64,000 nucleotides of DNA from Stenotrophomonas indicatrix (lineage in GTDB: Bacteria; Pseudomonadota; Gammaproteobacteria; Xanthomonadales; Xanthomonadaceae), in contig CP168152.1 in NCBI GenBank assembly GCA_041545745.1, positions 2,602,001 to 2,666,000 of the forward strand, read 5' to 3'. The translations under genes and the position numbers were made by a program. Every line of letters begins with the position of its first letter. The stretch's first letter is position 1. This document shows, piece by piece, positions 18,090 through 27,544 of the stretch. The notes below the pieces were generated by a model. It saw only the letters and a list, made by a program, of their open reading frames with translations, had not been told where the DNA came from and searched no databases.

Positions 18090-21000
18090 CAGGCCACCAC
18101 CTGCACCGTGTTGTCTTCAACCAGCAGCGTGGTGCTGCCAAAGGTGTACACGTCGTAGGTGATGCCGTTGATGAGCTGCGTGGTACCCGTGTCCACCGCG
18201 CCAACCACGTTCAGGGTGTCATTGCTCTCGCCGGTGATCTGCAGCGTGTTGTTGCCATCGGTGATGGCATCCATCTCCGCAGCCGTCAGGGTCAGCACGC
18301 TGCCCGAGTCGCCCGTGCCCAGATCGACGCGCTCGATGTTGCTGAGTGTGCCGACGCCGACCGCGTTGTAGTCCAGGTCGATGCCGTTGGCCAGCAGCAA
18401 CGTGTCGAACCCGTCGCCGCCGTCGATGCTGACGAAGTTGGTCGCGGTGATCTGGACCGTGTCATTGCCGGTGCCCGCCACCACATGGTCACCGGTACCC
18501 ACGTTGAAGATCAGGTCACTGCCGTCGCTGCCGTTGATGTGCTCCGAACTGCCGTCGGCACCGGACAGTACATCGTCGCCGGAGGTACCGTTGACGTCGA
18601 TTTCGCCGATGTTCAGCGACAGCCCGTTCGGGCTGAGGGTAATGCCATAGGCGGCGCTGTCGTTGCCATTGGTGTCGGTGGACACCACGTTGAACGAGAT
18701 CTGCGAGCCGAGGTTGAGGATGTCGGTGATGTTCAACCCAAGCTGGGTCAGCACGCTGGGGCTGAGCAGGTTCAACGAGAAGTTCCCGCTCGCGTCGGCC
18801 TGGATCGGCAGCAGCTCCACATTCAACGCCGGCGTGATCACGCGGATAACCACGCTGGAGTTGGGCTCGGTGGTTCCGCTGAGGCCGAACCGCGGGTCGA
18901 GCGGGTTGAGGCTGACATCAACACCGAAGTTGCCGATCGTGACCGGCTGCTCGATGCTGGTACCCACGCCGATGCTGGCGACATTGCTCGGGTTGCCGGC
19001 TGGATCGCGGCCGACCACGCCGACCTGGGCATTCAGCAACTGGTCCCAACCGAAGTCGATGTCCAGGTCGGTCAGCAGATTGAGCGACGCCAGCCCGCTG
19101 TTGTCGGCGGTAACCGTAGCGGTTGCGGTCACCCCGCCCACATTCACGGTGACGGTAAGCTCGGTACCGGGCTCCGCGGAGATGGTCAGCAGGTTGCCCA
19201 CCAGCGACAGCACAGGTGTGGCCGGCGGTACGGTGTCGATGTTGAACGCCACCGGCGCGGATGCGGCACCGCCGTTGATATCGGCCGTGATCGTCGAGGC
19301 TCCTTCCGGGAACGGCCCTTGGCCGCCGGGCGGGGTCAAGGTCAGGGTCACCGTTCCCGCCGCGATATCACCTGCTGTCAGGGTATGGCTGACCTCGGCC
19401 TCGTAACCGTTCTGTCCGGCGAACTTCACCGTCACGACCTGCCCGACCTGCATCGTCGGGCGGACCGTGACATCCACCTGGATACCGTCGCCGATTTCAG
19501 CGGCGTTGATCCAGGTGTCGACCGACTCCGGCACGCTGATGGCCGGCGGTGCGAGGTCCGGCGCATTGATCGTTGCCGGGCCACTGATATTGCCCGCAGC
19601 ATCCACCGCGACGCCGACGATCAGCTCGCCCGTGACCAACGCTGGCGAGAACGGCAGTGTGAAGTTGCCGCTGCCGTCGACGTTCACCGTGATCGCGTTG
19701 GCGGTGTCGCCATTCACAACGATGCGTACCTGGCTGTTGGGTTCGGCCGTGCCGGTCAGCAGTGCGCCGTCGGCGCTGATGCTCAGCAGCGGTGCCGTTG
19801 GCGCCACCGTGTCAACCGTGGTGCTGGCTGGACCGCTGGTGTTGCCGGCCGGGTCCTGCGCCACCGCATTGATCACCGTGCCATCGGCCAGCGGCGTGCC
19901 CGGCGTGAAGCTCCAATTGCCGCTGCCGTCGGCGGTGGCCTGACCAATCGGGTTACCGCCGCCGTCAGTGAGGATCACGGTTGCACCCGCTTCGGCGGTA
20001 CCGCTGATCACCGTACCGTTGCTCGGGGCGATCACCGGCGTAGCTGGCGCCAGCGCGTCGACCGTGGTGCTGGCCGGGCCACTGGTGTTGCCGGCCGGGT
20101 CCTGCGCCACCGCATTGATCACCGTGCCATCGGCCAGCGGCGTGCCCGGCGTGAAGCTCCAATTGCCGCTGCCGTCGGCGGTGACCTGCCCGATCGGGTT
20201 GCCGCCGCCGTCGGTGAGGATCACGGTTGCACCCGCTTCGGCGGTGCCACTGATCTCTGCCCCGTTGCTCGGGTCGATCACCGGCGCGGCCGGCGCAACC
20301 GAATCCACCGTGGTGCTGACCGGGCCACTGGTATTACCGGCCGGATCCTGGGCCACCGCGTTGATCACCGTGCCATCGGCCAGCGGCGTGCCTGGGCTGA
20401 AGCTCCAGTTGCCGCTGCCGTCGGCCGTCACCTGCCCGATTGGGTTGCCGCCGCCGTCGGTCAGAATCACGGTGGCACCCGCTTCGGCGGTACCGCTGAT
20501 CTCTGCCCCGTTGCTCGGGTCGATCACCGGCGCGGCCGGCGCAACCGAATCCACCGTGGTGCTGACCGGGCCGCTGGTGTTGCCGGCCAGGTCCTGCGCC
20601 ACCGCATTGATCACCGTGCCATCGGCCAGCGGCGTGCCCGGCGTGAAGCTCCAGTTGCCGCTGCCGTCGGCGGTGGCCTGACCAATCGGGTTACCGCCGC
20701 CGTCAATGAGGATCACGGTTGCACCCGCTTCGGCGGTACCGCTGATCACCGTACCGTTGCTCGGGGCGATCACCGGCGTAGCTGGCGCCAGCGCGTCGAC
20801 CGTGGTGCTGGCCGGGCCACTGGTGTTGCCGGCCGGGTCCTGCGCCACGGCATTGATCACCGTGCCATCGGCCAGCGGCGTGCCCGGCGTGAAGCTCCAA
20901 TTGCCGCTGCCGTCGGCGGTGACCTGCCCGATCGGGTTGCCGCCGCCGTCGGTGAGGATCACGGTTGCACCCGCTTCGGCGGTGCCACTGATCTCTGCCC

Positions 21001-23797
21001 CGTTGCTCGGGTCGATCACCGGCGCCGCCGGCGCCAGACCGTCGACCGTGATCACCGCCGGCGCACTGTCAGTGCCGCCAGGGCTGCGGGCCACCACATT
21101 GACCAACGTGCCGTCCGGCAGCGGTACTCCGGGGGTGAACGACCAGTTGCCGCTGCCGTCGGCGGTGACCTGCCCGATCGGGTTGCCACCGCCGTCGGTA
21201 ATGATGATTGTGTTGCCGGCGTCGGCGGTGCCACTGATGACCGAGCCATTGCTCGGGTCGACCTGCGGGATCGACGGCAACGACGCATCGACCGTGGTGC
21301 TGCCGGGAGGGCTGGTATTGCCGGCCGCATCGGTCGCAGTGGCATTCACCACCGTGCCGTTGGCCAGTTGTACCGCTGGAGTGAACGTCCAGTTGCCACT
21401 GCCATCGGCAATGACCTGGCCGATCGGGTTGCCGCTGCCATCAGTCAAGGTGACGCTGCTGTTCGCCTCGGCGGTACCAGCAAGCACATTGCCGTTGCTC
21501 GGATTGACCACCGGCGCCGCTGGGGCAAGGGAATCTACTGTGGTGGTGGCCTGCGGACCGATGTTGCCCGCCGCGTCCTGGACCACCGCGTTGACCACCG
21601 TGCCGTTGGCAAGCGGAGTCGCAGGTGTAAACGACCAGTTGCCGCTGCCATCGGCGACGACCTGACCGATCGGATTGCCGCCGCCGTCAGTCAGGATCAC
21701 GGTTGCACCCGCTTCAGCGGTGCCGCTGATGGTCACGCCATTGCTGGGATCAACCACCGGTGCAGCGGGTGCCATGGCGTCCACCGTTGTGGCAGCCTGC
21801 GGGCCGGTGTTGCCGGTAGGATCGGTCGCCGTAGCGACGATCACCGTGCCATTGGCCAGCGGCGTGCCCGGGGTGAAGCTCCAGTTGCCACTGCCATCGG
21901 CAGTGACCTGGCCGATCGGATTGCCACTGCCATCGGTCAGGGTCACGGTCGCGCCGGCCTCGGCGGTACCGCTGATCACCGAGCCATTGCTCGCATTGAG
22001 CACCGGCGCGGCAGGCGCACTGGCGTCGACCGTGACGGTGGCTGCCGGACTGCTGTTGCCGGCGGCATCCTCGGCCACCACGTTGACCACGGTGCCGTCA
22101 GCCAATGGCGTGCCTGGCGTGAAGCTCCAGTTGCCACTGCCATCGGCGATGACCTGGCCGATCGGATTGCCGCTGCCGTCGGTCAGGGTCACGGTGCTGC
22201 CCGGTTCGGCAGTGCCGCTCAGGCTGCTGCCGTTGCTCAGGTCGACGGTAGGCACGGCCGGCGGCACCGCATCCACGGTCGCGCTGCCCGGCCCGCTGGT
22301 GTTGCCGGCCGCATCGGTCGCAGTGGCATTGACCACCGTGCCATCGGCCAACGGCGTGCCCGGCGTGAAGCTCCAGTTGCCACTGCCATCGGCGACGACC
22401 TGGCCGATCGGGTTACCACTGCCGTCGATCAGGGTCACGGTTGCGCCGGCTTCGGCCGTACCGCTGATGGTTACGCCGTTGCTCGGGTCGACCACCGGCG
22501 CAGCGGGCGCCACGGCGTCCACGGTGGTCGAGGCCGTCGGGCTGTTGTTGCCCGCGCTGTCCTGGGCAATCGCGTTCACAACAGTGCCATCGGGCAGCGG
22601 CGTGGGCGGCGTGAAGCTCCAGTCGCCATTGGCATCGGCCACGGTCTGGCCGATCGGATTGCCATCGCCGTCTGTCAGCACGATGGTCAGCCCGGCGCCA
22701 GCCGTGCCGGAAATGACGCTGCCATTGCTGGCATCCAGCAGCGGGGCATCCGGATAGTCCGGCGCCTGCACCAACACCGGCGGACTGCTGTTGCCGGCCG
22801 GGTCGGTAACCACCACGCTGACGGTTTCACCATTGGTCAGCGACGGATCCAGCGGAAGCGTGAACTGGCCATCACTGCCCACCACACCGGTGATGTCCGG
22901 TTGACCATCGCCGTTGGTATCCACACCCACAGTCGCGCCGGGTTCGCCATTGCCACTCACGCTGCTGCCGTCGTCGGCCACCACCACGTTGGTGGCAGCG
23001 GCAGGCGGCGTGGAATCCGGTGCGGTCACCTGCCCCGGTCCGCTCACGTTGCCAGCCGCATCGGCCAAGGTTACGGTGATCTGTTCGCCGTTGGTCAGCG
23101 GCGGCGACAGCGTGATGCTGAAGCGGCCGTCGGCGCCCACGGTGCCGGTTGCATCCGGTCGTCCGTCGCCGTTGCTGTCCACTCGCACGGTAGCGCCCGC
23201 TTCGCCGCGGCCGGTCAAGGTACGGCCATCGGCACTGACCGCCAGCGCGGTCGGGGTGGAAGGTGCAGTGGTATCCGGCGGCGTTGGCGCCGGCGGCGGG
23301 GGTGACGTTCCGCCACCGCCGCCATCACCGCCGCCATCACCGCCGCTGCTGGCCAGCGCGACCGCCGCACCCACTGCCGCAAGCCCGCCCAGGATCATCG
23401 CGCCACTGACACCACCGCCGGTCGTGGCAGCGCCGGCAGCGGTCATTGAATCGAATCCGGCCGGGGTGTCCTGCGGCAGGTAGCTCGCGGCCAGCGGGCC
23501 GTCACTGGCTGCTGCCGGAAGGTCAACCGCGACGAGCTTTTCCTCGTCGACCAGGAACAGTTGGCTCGGGGCCTGCCCATCGACATGGAAATTTGCGATG
23601 CGCACGCTCTCGCCGCTCTTGAGCTGGACCACCAGATCCTGGCCATCCTTTACGTAGCCGGCGACTTGATCCGGATCGATGTTCAGTGCGACGTCACTGC
23701 TCTGTCGAAGCACCACTACGTTGTTGGCAACAGTGGTGGCCGGGGTATCGGCGGAGATGGTTTCACTGACCGGAACAACCTTGACGCGAATAGCCAT
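18089..23797 (-). CDS. BapA-like giant repeat adhesin secreted by type I secretion
   Basis: A 1902-residue surface protein. Residues 1-100 form a BapA/LapF-type prefix (IRVKVVPVSETISADTPAT). A Gly/Ala-rich hydrophobic stretch (about 130-150), a Gly-Asp linker and a Pro-rich run (164-173) follow. Two Ig-like modules carry calcium-site-like loops (DSNGDGRPD at 207-215, DTNGDGQPD at 293-301). Twelve 82-residue Ig-like repeats span 344-1327, then more divergent Ig modules. The C-terminal RTX-like secretion region (DGSDLIFNVGTGDHVVAGTGNDT) begins about 150 residues before the end. It is expected to promote cell adhesion and biofilm growth. TAAG at 119-122 resembles a LapG cleavage site. ATG 23797 has a GAGG box. 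Confidence 0.9.
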   Translation of the reverse strand: MAIRVKVVPVSETISADTPATTVANNVVVLRQSSDVALNIDPDQVAGYVKDGQDLVVQLKSGESVRIANFHVDGQAPSQLFLVDEEKLVAVDLPAAASDGPLAASYLPQDTPAGFDSMTAAGAATTGGGVSGAMILGGLAAVGAAVALASSGGDGGGDGGGGGTSPPPPAPTPPDTTAPSTPTALAVSADGRTLTGRGEAGATVRVDSNGDGRPDATGTVGADGRFSITLSPPLTNGEQITVTLADAAGNVSGPGQVTAPDSTPPAAATNVVVADDGSSVSGNGEPGATVGVDTNGDGQPDITGVVGSDGQFTLPLDPSLTNGETVSVVVTDPAGNSSPPVLVQAPDYPDAPLLDASNGSVISGTAGAGLTIVLTDGDGNPIGQTVADANGDWSFTPPTPLPDGTVVNAIAQDSAGNNSPTASTTVDAVAPAAPVVDPSNGVTISGTAEAGATVTLIDGSGNPIGQVVADGSGNWSFTPGTPLADGTVVNATATDAAGNTSGPGSATVDAVPPAVPTVDLSNGSSLSGTAEPGSTVTLTDGSGNPIGQVIADGSGNWSFTPGTPLADGTVVNVVAEDAAGNSSPAATVTVDASAPAAPVLNASNGSVISGTAEAGATVTLTDGSGNPIGQVTADGSGNWSFTPGTPLANGTVIVATATDPTGNTGPQAATTVDAMAPAAPVVDPSNGVTISGTAEAGATVILTDGGGNPIGQVVADGSGNWSFTPATPLANGTVVNAVVQDAAGNIGPQATTTVDSLAPAAPVVNPSNGNVLAGTAEANSSVTLTDGSGNPIGQVIADGSGNWTFTPAVQLANGTVVNATATDAAGNTSPPGSTTVDASLPSIPQVDPSNGSVISGTADAGNTIIITDGGGNPIGQVTADGSGNWSFTPGVPLPDGTLVNVVARSPGGTDSAPAVITVDGLAPAAPVIDPSNGAEISGTAEAGATVILTDGGGNPIGQVTADGSGNWSFTPGTPLADGTVINAVAQDPAGNTSGPASTTVDALAPATPVIAPSNGTVISGTAEAGATVILIDGGGNPIGQATADGSGNWSFTPGTPLADGTVINAVAQDLAGNTSGPVSTTVDSVAPAAPVIDPSNGAEISGTAEAGATVILTDGGGNPIGQVTADGSGNWSFSPGTPLADGTVINAVAQDPAGNTSGPVSTTVDSVAPAAPVIDPSNGAEISGTAEAGATVILTDGGGNPIGQVTADGSGNWSFTPGTPLADGTVINAVAQDPAGNTSGPASTTVDALAPATPVIAPSNGTVISGTAEAGATVILTDGGGNPIGQATADGSGNWSFTPGTPLADGTVINAVAQDPAGNTSGPASTTVDTVAPTAPLLSISADGALLTGTAEPNSQVRIVVNGDTANAITVNVDGSGNFTLPFSPALVTGELIVGVAVDAAGNISGPATINAPDLAPPAISVPESVDTWINAAEIGDGIQVDVTVRPTMQVGQVVTVKFAGQNGYEAEVSHTLTAGDIAAGTVTLTLTPPGGQGPFPEGASTITADINGGAASAPVAFNIDTVPPATPVLSLVGNLLTISAEPGTELTVTVNVGGVTATATVTADNSGLASLNLLTDLDIDFGWDQLLNAQVGVVGRDPAGNPSNVASIGVGTSIEQPVTIGNFGVDVSLNPLDPRFGLSGTTEPNSSVVIRVITPALNVELLPIQADASGNFSLNLLSPSVLTQLGLNITDILNLGSQISFNVVSTDTNGNDSAAYGITLSPNGLSLNIGEIDVNGTSGDDVLSGADGSSEHINGSDGSDLIFNVGTGDHVVAGTGNDTVQITATNFVSIDGGDGFDTLLLANGIDLDYNAVGVGTLSNIERVDLGTGDSGSVLTLTAAEMDAITDGNNTLQITGESNDTLNVVGAVDTGTTQLINGITYDVYTFGSTTLLVEDNTVQVVA
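19817..22768 (-). repeat. Twelve tandem 246-bp units inside the adhesin gene
   Basis: Each unit encodes 82 residues of the pattern SNGxxISGTAEAGATV, GNPIGQV, ADGSGNWSFTPGTPLADGT and AGNTSGP. There are twelve units with no length change. The five units nearest the C-terminus of the array (units 8-12) are the most alike. Units 8-9 and 11-12 are almost identical over long stretches at a distance of 738 bp, exactly three units, which points to a recent duplication of a three-unit block or gene conversion. Repeat number is likely to vary between strains, and assembly errors are possible here. Confidence 0.92.
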
Positions 23798-24353
23798 TGG
23801 ACGGTCCTCTGATCGATGGGGGACACCGCCATGCGCAGAACAACGACACGCACAGCGATGGCGCTGGCACGGCAGTTCGAAGAATGTCTGGATGAAGCCA
23901 TCCACAGCCTGCGCAGAGCGCGGCTGGGTAAACGAAGCTTCGGGAACGGACGCAACCGGATGCAGCGACGTGTGCGTCCGGCAATGCCACTAAGGCGGAT
24001 TACGATCTGGGCGCGTGGTCCACATGCATGTACGACAATCCTCTTGTCTGGAATCGCCAACGCGCGCGTGTGAACGCCGTCAGGGCCGTCGGACGTCGAC
24101 CATCATTTCCCCCGCCCGATGGAGGCGATATACACGGGAAGGAGGTGAACGCTGCATGGAAATTCTGTGTAGAGCGCGTATATCAAGAACACTTCACATC
24201 AATTATGTGAATTGCATCACGCCTTCACTGGGCCTGCTACCGTGCGGTTGCTGGGCGGTGCAGCCGAAATTGCGCAGCGCACAAGAAAAATGGCGGGAAT
24301 GCGCGCGTGCCATACACGCCGCATCCCGCCCTCTGGCTGCTGCCATGATCCAG
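23798..24353. other. 556-bp gap upstream of the adhesin gene
   Basis: No conserved gene is seen. The part from about 24000 to 24250 is less GC-rich than its surroundings, as promoter regions often are here, and should hold the adhesin promoter on the minus strand. It also carries a possible small plus-strand reading frame with a perfect ribosome site (24156) and the terminator of the amidohydrolase gene (24286-24330). A long untranslated leader of several hundred bases is possible for the adhesin mRNA. Confidence 0.5.
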
Positions 24354-24377
24354 TCAGGGCGAGGACTTGGCCGCTGA
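24156..24377 (+). CDS. Possible small protein of 73 residues with a perfect ribosome site
   Basis: ATG 24156 is preceded, eight bases away, by AAGGAGGTG, complementary to the 16S rRNA tail and the strongest such site I noticed in the window. The product starts MEILCRARISRTLHINYV and contains CGCW. It has no membrane helix or domain that I recognise. Codon choice (AGA, ATA, ACA, TCA) is unlike the neighbouring genes. The end of the frame runs across the terminator and into the tail of the opposite gene, which argues against a conserved 73-residue product. It could be a short leader peptide or no gene at all. Confidence 0.25.
   Translation: MEILCRARISRTLHINYVNCITPSLGLLPCGCWAVQPKLRSAQEKWRECARAIHAASRPLAAAMIQSGRGLGR
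24286..24330 (-). terminator. Rho-independent terminator of the amidohydrolase gene
   Basis: Read on the minus strand, GGCGGGATGCG pairs with CGCATTCCCGCC around a GC-rich inner hairpin, followed directly by ATTTTTC. It starts 23 bases after the stop codon of the gene at 24354-25817. This also shields the divergent adhesin promoter region from read-through. Confidence 0.8.
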
Positions 24378-25817
24378 CTCGGTACTCCATGCAGCGACCT
24401 TGGCCTTGGTGTCGGCCAGCATCCTGTCCAGCGCCGCGCGATCGTACACGTCACCGCGCAGGATCACGCTGTCGATTTTTTCGGTGGCAGCGATGTCCTG
24501 CAACGGGTTGGCCGTCAGCAGTACCAGATCGGCCGCCTTGCCCGTGGCGACGCCGCCATAGCGCTGCATCTGGCCGAACCAGGCCGGGCCCGAACGGGTC
24601 GCGGCCGACAGCGCCTGCGGTGCGCTCAGGCCTTCCTTCACGAACAACTGCAGTTCCTGGTGCAGGCCGATGCCCGGGTAGTTGAACGAATTGAGGAAGC
24701 CGGCATCGGTACCGGCAATGATCGTCACCCCCGCTTCCTGCAGCAGCGGCAGCACCGCAGCCACCTGGTGGTACTGCGCATGGCGCGCCTCGATCTGCGC
24801 CGGGGTGGCCTTGGCCGCGCGTTCGATGCGCCAGGTGTAGGTCGCACGCAGGCCCGGGCCGATATAGGCCAGATACGGGTCGTTGGCGTGGTCATCCTGG
24901 TCGAGGAAGTCGAGGATGCGGCCACCGTTGAGGGTCGGCGTCACGAATACGCCACGCTTGGCGAAATCACGGTAGGCATGCAGCGCGGTCTCGCGATCGA
25001 AGCTGGCGTCGAGCCGGCGGTTGGCTTCGGCGCGATCGATGCGCCCGGCGCCGAAATCGGCCGCGATCTGCGCCTCGTCCTTGCTGCCAGCCTTGAAGGC
25101 ATAGTCCAGATGCTCGATCGAGGCCAGGCCTGCATCCACGGCCTGTTCCACCGTCAACGCCATCGGAATATGGCCCGAGGCCTTGAGGCCCGCCTTGCGC
25201 GCCGCGCTGGCCGAGTACAGGAACAGTTCCGGGGTCAGCGTGCTGTCGGTGATCTTCACGAAGTCGACCTTGTCGTGCTGCAGGCGCTCGATCGCCTTGT
25301 CCGCGTCGGCCTTGCTGCCCACCTCGATCGTGCCCTTCCAGACCGGCTTGATGCCTTCGATCTTCGCACCCGACGTCAGCAGCCGCGGACCGAACAGCGT
25401 GCCGTTGGCGATGTCGCCGCGCCACTGCAGTACCTGCTGCGGCAGATCACCGGAGCAGTCACGGATCGTGGTGATGCCATGGGCGATGTACAGCGGCAGC
25501 AGTGCCTTGTTCTCTTCCACCAGCGCCGGGCCGCCGCCGAAATGCACGTGCATGTCCCACAGGCCCGGAATCAGGTACTTGCCCTTGGCATCGATCTGGC
25601 GGCTGCTGCTCCACTGGCTGCGCACCTGCGCATCGGGACCGACCGCGACGATGTCCTCGCCACGGATGACCACGCTCTGCCCGGGCACGCTGCGCGCGTG
25701 CTCGACATCGACCACCGTGGCGTTGCGGATCAGCAAGTCAGCGCGCTCGGCGGCAGACGCCGACAGCGGTGCAACCGCAAGAAGGACGGCAAGGGACAAC
25801 GGATGGGAACGGAACAT
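24354..25817 (-). CDS. Exported amidohydrolase family protein (imidazolonepropionase-like fold)
   Basis: A 487-residue enzyme with a signal peptide (HPLSLAVLLAVAPLSASA) and a metal-dependent hydrolase fold. Metal-site motifs are GLWDMHVHFGG near residue 80, VDFVKITDS (a lysine that could be carboxylated), GHIPMALT, SIEHLDYAF and IIAGTDAGFLN. Related proteins include Xaa-Pro dipeptidases and other periplasmic amidohydrolases; the substrate is unknown. ATG 25817 is chosen because AGGA lies nine bases upstream, whereas ATG 25826 has no proper ribosome site. It follows the ankyrin lipoprotein gene by 49 bases on the same strand, probably in one transcript, and ends at a clear terminator. Confidence 0.82.
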   Translation of the reverse strand: MFRSHPLSLAVLLAVAPLSASAAERADLLIRNATVVDVEHARSVPGQSVVIRGEDIVAVGPDAQVRSQWSSSRQIDAKGKYLIPGLWDMHVHFGGGPALVEENKALLPLYIAHGITTIRDCSGDLPQQVLQWRGDIANGTLFGPRLLTSGAKIEGIKPVWKGTIEVGSKADADKAIERLQHDKVDFVKITDSTLTPELFLYSASAARKAGLKASGHIPMALTVEQAVDAGLASIEHLDYAFKAGSKDEAQIAADFGAGRIDRAEANRRLDASFDRETALHAYRDFAKRGVFVTPTLNGGRILDFLDQDDHANDPYLAYIGPGLRATYTWRIERAAKATPAQIEARHAQYHQVAAVLPLLQEAGVTIIAGTDAGFLNSFNYPGIGLHQELQLFVKEGLSAPQALSAATRSGPAWFGQMQRYGGVATGKAADLVLLTANPLQDIAATEKIDSVILRGDVYDRAALDRMLADTKAKVAAWSTESAAKSSP

Positions 25818-25866
25818 GGACAGCATCCTGGTGGGCACGGCAACGTGCGGGTGGAAGGGACAGGTG

Positions 25867-26568
25867 TCAGCGTGTCGCGCCGTGTTGGCGCAGCACTGTT
25901 TCGATGTTGGCGTAACCGCGTTGCCGGGCATGCGCCAGCGGCGTTACGCCGTCGCCATCGGCAAGCTCGGGGTTGGCACCAGCGTCCAGCAGCAGTTGCA
26001 CGATCTGCACGTGGCGCGGACCGCCATCACCGAACAGGATCGCCTCCAGCAGCGCAGTCCAGTGCAGGCGATTGACATGGTCCACCGCCACGCCGGCGCG
26101 CAGCAGCGTACGCACGGTAGCGACGTGGCCGCGTTCGGCAGCGGGAATCAGCGCGGTACCGCCATAGCGGTTGGTGCTGCGCAGGTCTGCACCGTGCGCG
26201 AGGGTCAGCGCCAGGATCTCATCCAGGCCGCGCGCACCAGCGTACAGGTAGGCGCTGTCCTGCATCGTGTCCTTGGCATTGACGTCGGCACCGGCCTCGA
26301 TCAGCTCACGCGCCGCGTCCACGTTGTTGCCGTGGGTGGCCAGCAGCAGGGCCGTGCGGCCTTGGCCGTCACGCGCCTCCAGATCGGCACCCGCATCCAG
26401 TGCCTCGCGCACGGCGCGGGCATCACCGCGGCTGGCGGCATCGCGCAGCTGCGCATCGGCGTCGCTTCGGGAAGTCGCCGTACACGCCGGGATGACCATG
26501 GCCAGCAGGCACAGCAGCAGCATGCGGGCCAATGCCGAACGGCGCTGCCGGGAGCGAGGGTGGTGCAT
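25867..26568 (-). CDS. Ankyrin-repeat lipoprotein
   Basis: A 233-residue protein with a basic N-terminus, a hydrophobic segment (ARMLLLCLLAMVIPAC) and a cysteine in a lipobox-like position near residue 29, so it is probably a lipoprotein. The rest is five to six ankyrin repeats (AVREALDAGADLEARDGQGRTALLLA and so on), used for protein-protein contacts. ATG 26568 has GAGGAG upstream. It lies directly before an exported amidohydrolase, and such pairs of ankyrin proteins with periplasmic enzymes suggest a chaperone or regulatory role; that is inference. It is divergent from a LysR gene 94 bases away. Confidence 0.8.
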   Translation of the reverse strand: MHHPRSRQRRSALARMLLLCLLAMVIPACTATSRSDADAQLRDAASRGDARAVREALDAGADLEARDGQGRTALLLATHGNNVDAARELIEAGADVNAKDTMQDSAYLYAGARGLDEILALTLAHGADLRSTNRYGGTALIPAAERGHVATVRTLLRAGVAVDHVNRLHWTALLEAILFGDGGPRHVQIVQLLLDAGANPELADGDGVTPLAHARQRGYANIETVLRQHGATR

Positions 26569-26662
26569 CGTGACTCTCCTCATGCGCGATGGCGCCGGCC
26601 ATTGCCGGCCTCTGCCCTGCATGGTAGAAGTCGGCACGGGTATCCAGAAGTGAAATGTTCAA

Positions 26663-27544
26663 ATGCAAGACAGTGCCAAATCGAATAGAACAGTGTTCGA
26701 ACTGGACCTGCTGCGTGCCTTGGTGATGGTCGCCGACTGCGGCAGCTTCACCACGGCGGCCACCCGCCTGCATTCAACCCAGTCCACGGTCAGCCAGAAG
26801 GTGCGGCGGCTGGAGGAGCTCGCCGGTCACCGTCTGCTTGAGCGCGGCCACCGCGACGTGCATCCCACCGATGCCGGCCACACCCTGCTGGGCTATGCCC
26901 GGCGCATGCTGGATCTGAACGAGGAACTGGCCCAGGCCTTGGCCGGTGCCACCGTGGAGACCGCGGTGCGCATCGGCGTGCCGGAGGACTTCGTGAACCC
27001 GCAGACCACGCGCATGCTGGCCGCCTTCAGTCGCCGCCACCCGCAGGTCAAGCTGGAAATCAGCAGCGGCCTCAGCCGTGATCTGGCCCATGGCTTCGAC
27101 CATGGCGAGCTGGATCTGGTGCTGGTCAAGCAGCGTCGCAACACCCGCCAGGCCGTGCACTGCCGGCGCGAACCGATGCATTGGATCGACAGCCTGCGCA
27201 GCAGCAGCCTGCAGCAGGACCCGCTGCCACTGGTCACCTTCCCGCCACGCGGGCTGTACCGCGACGAGATGATCCAGGCCGTCGAAGCGCTGGGTCTGCG
27301 CTGGCGCATCGCGTTCACCAGTTCCTCGCTGAGCGGCATCCAGGGTGCGGTGGCGGACGGCATCGGCATCAGCCTGCTGCCACGGCGCGCGGTCAACCGC
27401 GAACACCGCATCATCGATGGCGAGCGCGATCTACCGGTGGTCGACAACTACGAGATCGGCCTGCTGCATCGCGCCGATGCCGATGACGCGGTGCGTGCGC
27501 TGGCCGCTGAACTCTGGCGGCAGGTGCAACGCGAGCCGGAGTGA
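26663..27544 (+). CDS. LysR-family transcriptional regulator
   Basis: A 293-residue LysR regulator. The winged helix-turn-helix lies at about residues 14-72 (GSFTTAATRLHSTQSTVSQKVRRLEELAG), followed by the effector-binding domain (VRIGVPEDFVNP and onward). It is divergent from the ankyrin-amidohydrolase pair and probably controls it. The first ATG (26663) is used; the protein begins with a short tail before FELDLLRALV, where most relatives start, so a GTG at 26693 is an alternative. The gene is followed by composite palindromic element B eight bases after its stop. Confidence 0.88.
   Translation: MQDSAKSNRTVFELDLLRALVMVADCGSFTTAATRLHSTQSTVSQKVRRLEELAGHRLLERGHRDVHPTDAGHTLLGYARRMLDLNEELAQALAGATVETAVRIGVPEDFVNPQTTRMLAAFSRRHPQVKLEISSGLSRDLAHGFDHGELDLVLVKQRRNTRQAVHCRREPMHWIDSLRSSSLQQDPLPLVTFPPRGLYRDEMIQAVEALGLRWRIAFTSSSLSGIQGAVADGIGISLLPRRAVNREHRIIDGERDLPVVDNYEIGLLHRADADDAVRALAAELWRQVQREPE

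Noticed and set aside
17708..23305. A plus-strand open frame of 1865 codons opposite the adhesin
   Set aside because: It is an artefact of high GC and of the 246-bp repeats. The product is a repetitive Arg/His/Ala-rich sequence with no family, while the minus-strand frame has clear secretion and Ig-repeat features.
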